Positions 61,838 through 64,000 of a stretch of DNA of 64,000 bases are shown here, piece by piece. The stretch is from Bacteroidota bacterium (GTDB lineage: Bacteria > Bacteroidota > Bacteroidia > Bacteroidales > Cfx3-03), in contig JACAUB010000001.1 in NCBI GenBank assembly GCA_013390605.1, positions 1,280,678 to 1,344,677 of the forward strand. The letters run 5' to 3'. The translations under genes and the position numbers were made by a program. The stretch's first letter is position 1. Each line of letters opens with the position of its first letter. Below the pieces are notes generated by a model that searched no databases, was not told where the DNA came from, and saw only the letters and a list, made by a program, of their open reading frames with translations.

Positions 61838-63169
61838 CTAAAATTCAAAATGTACCCGTAGCCCAAATACATTTACAGGACCACGGTCTTTGTTGTAAGC
61901 AGGATGAAACACAAATTGATAATCGGGTGAAAAGGTTAATGCCGTGTTCTTTAATTTAAAGGCATAATATATTTCGGTTATACATTCCGTAGCATAATTC
62001 AATCTGCCATCTCCAATGATAAAGCCATATCCTCCGGCATTCAGGTAATTTCGGTGTTCTTTTGATAATCCATTCATTAAAAAGGCAAATGAAAGATGAT
62101 CATCCTTTCGGTTCCATAGATTGCCATCGAGTTCTAAACCCATGCTTAAGGCTCTGTCTATTTCTGTAAATACCCATGTTTCATTGTGTCCATCGTTCCA
62201 ACTACTTCTGAAAAAAAGTCCAACATTATGGCTTACGTTGTGCTCAATATTTATCCCAAAGCCATACTTGGTATGTCCAAGGGCAGCCGTTGTATCTATG
62301 TTTGGTGTAATATTGTGTATGGTAGCAAAGTCGAGACTTTGTTTATATGATCCCATTCTAGCCTGGGTCAAGAAGGTGATGAAATGAATGGTCCCATTTT
62401 CTCCAAACAGATTGTATTTGTGTTCAAATTCAATAGCTTGCGAATTAGATCGTGTAATTTTTTTATCCATTACAGCTCCATTTGCTTTAGTAGGTATTAG
62501 TACGGTCGCATATCGGACTGCCCATGTGGGCTTGACTAACTCTATGGTGAGGCCATATGTATATCCACGGGTGTTGGCAGGATAATCCCATGCTCCATTG
62601 CCCATTAATGCCCAATTATAGAATTGCGTGCGTGGGTCGTGACTAAAGCGGTTATTGTCGAAAAAGTCCATCAGGCTATATTTTCCTGCTGTTAATGCAA
62701 GATAGGAGGTAGGCATTTTGCCGGATAACTGATTCATGGCATCGTCAATGACGGTGGTTTCTTTTGATAAGGAGATGATTTGTAGGATGTAGAGTCGTGC
62801 GATATAGATCTGTGGAGTGGCATCACTAACGCGATATACTTCACCATTGGGAAAACCGGCAATTCCTGTTGTTTTAGAGAATCCACTACCTCCGGAAAGT
62901 TCAGGATTGAAATATAAAGCAGCTCCCTTCCATATTCTAGCTCCTAAAAATAATGTAGTGGAGATTGAGGTATTTGATTCATTATTAGATTTTAAGCTGT
63001 TATTGCCTGAATAATTTGCATGAAATGCTGGATGCATTTGTGTAATGATGGTGCTTTGATAATGAAAGTTCCACCATCGACGATTAGAAATAGAATCGGG
63101 ATTTGTTTGTGCCCAAGCTAACAAAGGAAAGAGTGAGACTGTAATTAATATTGATTGTTTTAAAGTCAT
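61838..63169 (-). CDS. carbohydrate porin (OprB-like)
   Basis: Outer-membrane beta-barrel of 443 residues with a signal peptide ending in LLAWAQ. The OprB/carbohydrate porin pattern is clear: RWWNFHYQSTIITQMHPAFHA at the mature start, then FLGARIWKGAALYFNPELSGG, SGFSKTTGIAGFPNGEVYR, NWALMGNGAWDYPANTRGY and the terminal YNKDRGPVNVFGLRVHFEF. It would allow passive sugar entry independent of TonB. It stands alone on the minus strand. The -7 box is at 63284-63291, implying a leader of about 110 bases. Confidence 0.93.
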   Translation of the reverse strand: MTLKQSILITVSLFPLLAWAQTNPDSISNRRWWNFHYQSTIITQMHPAFHANYSGNNSLKSNNESNTSISTTLFLGARIWKGAALYFNPELSGGSGFSKTTGIAGFPNGEVYRVSDATPQIYIARLYILQIISLSKETTVIDDAMNQLSGKMPTSYLALTAGKYSLMDFFDNNRFSHDPRTQFYNWALMGNGAWDYPANTRGYTYGLTIELVKPTWAVRYATVLIPTKANGAVMDKKITRSNSQAIEFEHKYNLFGENGTIHFITFLTQARMGSYKQSLDFATIHNITPNIDTTAALGHTKYGFGINIEHNVSHNVGLFFRSSWNDGHNETWVFTEIDRALSMGLELDGNLWNRKDDHLSFAFLMNGLSKEHRNYLNAGGYGFIIGDGRLNYATECITEIYYAFKLKNTALTFSPDYQFVFHPAYNKDRGPVNVFGLRVHFEF

Positions 63170-63479
63170 ATATTCTCCTGTGTAATTTTTTAATAAACGA
63201 TTGATTATAAATATAATTAAGTCGTTTAATGAAGTAATTAGTATTTAACAAAAATCCTCATTCCAGGTTTTTTAAAGCGGGTGCAAAAGTATATATATTT
63301 TTTGATTTCAATATTAATCTGATGTTATCAATTTGTTTCTAAGTTATAATTCATGAAATCAGTATATTATAATTAAAAATATTGTTTTGTTATATTCTTA
63401 TCTCATTCTAATGTGGTTCTAAGATCAGCTTAATACCGGGGACATAATTTTGTATCGTAAATCATTAGAATATAAAAAT
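63170..63479. promoter_or_regulatory. 310-base divergent promoter region, porin and TolC-family gene
   Basis: It contains TACTTTTG on the minus strand (63284-63291) for the porin, and TAATTTTG on the plus strand (63445-63452) for the TolC-type gene, both exact TAnnTTTG. No further element is recognised. Confidence 0.5.
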
Positions 63480-64000
63480 ATGATGTCTTCAGTAAAACGA
63501 TTTTTTTTCAGCTTCTCCATCTTACTATTTACATCTTCTTACATTTTAGGACAGGAGAGTTTTAAAGAAGTTAAAACAATAAGTATTGCAGAAGCCGATG
63601 CAATTTTCCTTTCTAAAAATTTGCTATTGCTTGCTGAACGCTATAATGTGGATGCTGCAAAGGCTCAGATTATACAGGCAAAGTTGTTTAATAATATTAC
63701 ATTGAACGTAAGTCAGAATGTTTACGACCCGGATAGAAAGTTGTGGTTTGACGCTTCAGCGAAAGGTGAAACCGCCAGTTCTATTCAAAAACTATTCCTC
63801 TTAGCTGGCAAACGAAACAAACTGATTAAAATAGCCGAGCTTTCATACAATAAGGAAGAACAAACTTATTTCGACTTGATCCGAACACTGAAATATTCGT
63901 TACGTAGCGACTTTTATAATATCTATTTTCTCAATCAAACACTGAGTTTGTATGATAAAGAAATTAGCTCTCTTTCGAAACTAATAGCGGTCTTCGAAAA
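63480..64000 (+). CDS. TolC-family outer-membrane efflux protein, N-terminal part
   Basis: The open frame from the ATG at 63480 runs off the window end after 173 codons, so it is partial at the 3' end. A signal peptide ends in SYILGQ. The mature part has SIAEADAIFLSKNLLLLAERYNVDAAKAQIIQAKLFNNITLNVSQNVY, the standard TolC/CzcC first repeat with helix then strand. LFLLAGKRNKLIKIAELSYNKEEQTYFDLIRTLKYSLR follows, the second coiled helix. Such proteins form the exit duct of RND or ABC efflux pumps. A downstream pump operon is expected but not visible. Confidence 0.85.
   Translation, partial: MMSSVKRFFFSFSILLFTSSYILGQESFKEVKTISIAEADAIFLSKNLLLLAERYNVDAAKAQIIQAKLFNNITLNVSQNVYDPDRKLWFDASAKGETASSIQKLFLLAGKRNKLIKIAELSYNKEEQTYFDLIRTLKYSLRSDFYNIYFLNQTLSLYDKEISSLSKLIAVFE

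Overview
The window is about 64 kb of AT-rich DNA from the chromosome of a fermentative, anaerobic member of the Bacteroidota, most likely Bacteroidales. The evidence is a SusC/SusD glycan-uptake pair, a rpsF-rpsR-rplI operon, a type III glutamine synthetase, a type IX secretion plug protein (DUF5103), AdhE next to an [FeFe]-hydrogenase, and many upstream regions with the Bacteroidota promoter element TAnnTTTG. I see no rRNA, tRNA, CRISPR array, prophage, transposase or integrase.

Layout. (1) 141-15234: a polysaccharide utilization locus with SusC, SusD, a surface glycan-binding lipoprotein, a Calx-beta/GH16 lipoprotein, GH5-CBM6, two different GH30 enzymes, GH3 and a second GH16. The set fits a mixed beta-1,3/beta-1,6-glucan such as laminarin or a fungal wall glucan. 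A membrane-anchored AraC-type regulator and an acyltransferase follow (15414-17847). (2) 18137-26645: a nitrogen-assimilation cluster with glnN, two ammonium transporters, three PII proteins and a small outer-membrane protein. Its intergenic regions share a G-run motif and duplicated promoter DNA. (3) 27330-36179: MFS transporter, DUF2007 protein, beta-propeller phosphoesterase, FrnE-like DsbA, a kinase fused to a RapZ C-terminal domain, nitroreductase and a D-lactate dehydrogenase-like enzyme. (4) 36650-41192: a fermentation block of 2Fe-2S ferredoxin, AdhE and monomeric [FeFe]-hydrogenase. (5) 41617-50548: DUF5103 protein, ApbE, a large sigma-region-4/winged-helix protein, an rRNA methyltransferase, ribosomal proteins S6-S18-L9, WecB and an IMP dehydrogenase very like the Tritrichomonas enzyme. 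(6) 50823-55307: five co-directional genes for exported proteins of unknown function, the best candidate for an undescribed system. (7) 55986-64000: GNAT, sodium/solute symporter, a plant-GH3-like adenylating enzyme, M20 peptidase, carbohydrate porin and the start of a TolC-type efflux protein.

How it works together. Glucan is bound and cut at the surface, imported through SusCD, trimmed by GH30/GH3 enzymes and fermented. NADH can be reoxidised through AdhE (ethanol) and possibly the D-lactate dehydrogenase, and reduced ferredoxin through the hydrogenase. Ammonium enters by Amt proteins under PII control and is fixed by GlnN.

Beyond genes, three intergenic stretches (about 20425-20650, 41383-41470, 61600-61705) carry degenerate repeats with an 11-bp period. 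The promoter regions of the PII-1/amt operon and of the outer-membrane protein gene look like copies of each other, with matching spacing of G-run motifs to the -7 box. All calls were made by reading the sequence. No database search was run, so family names are recognition-based.
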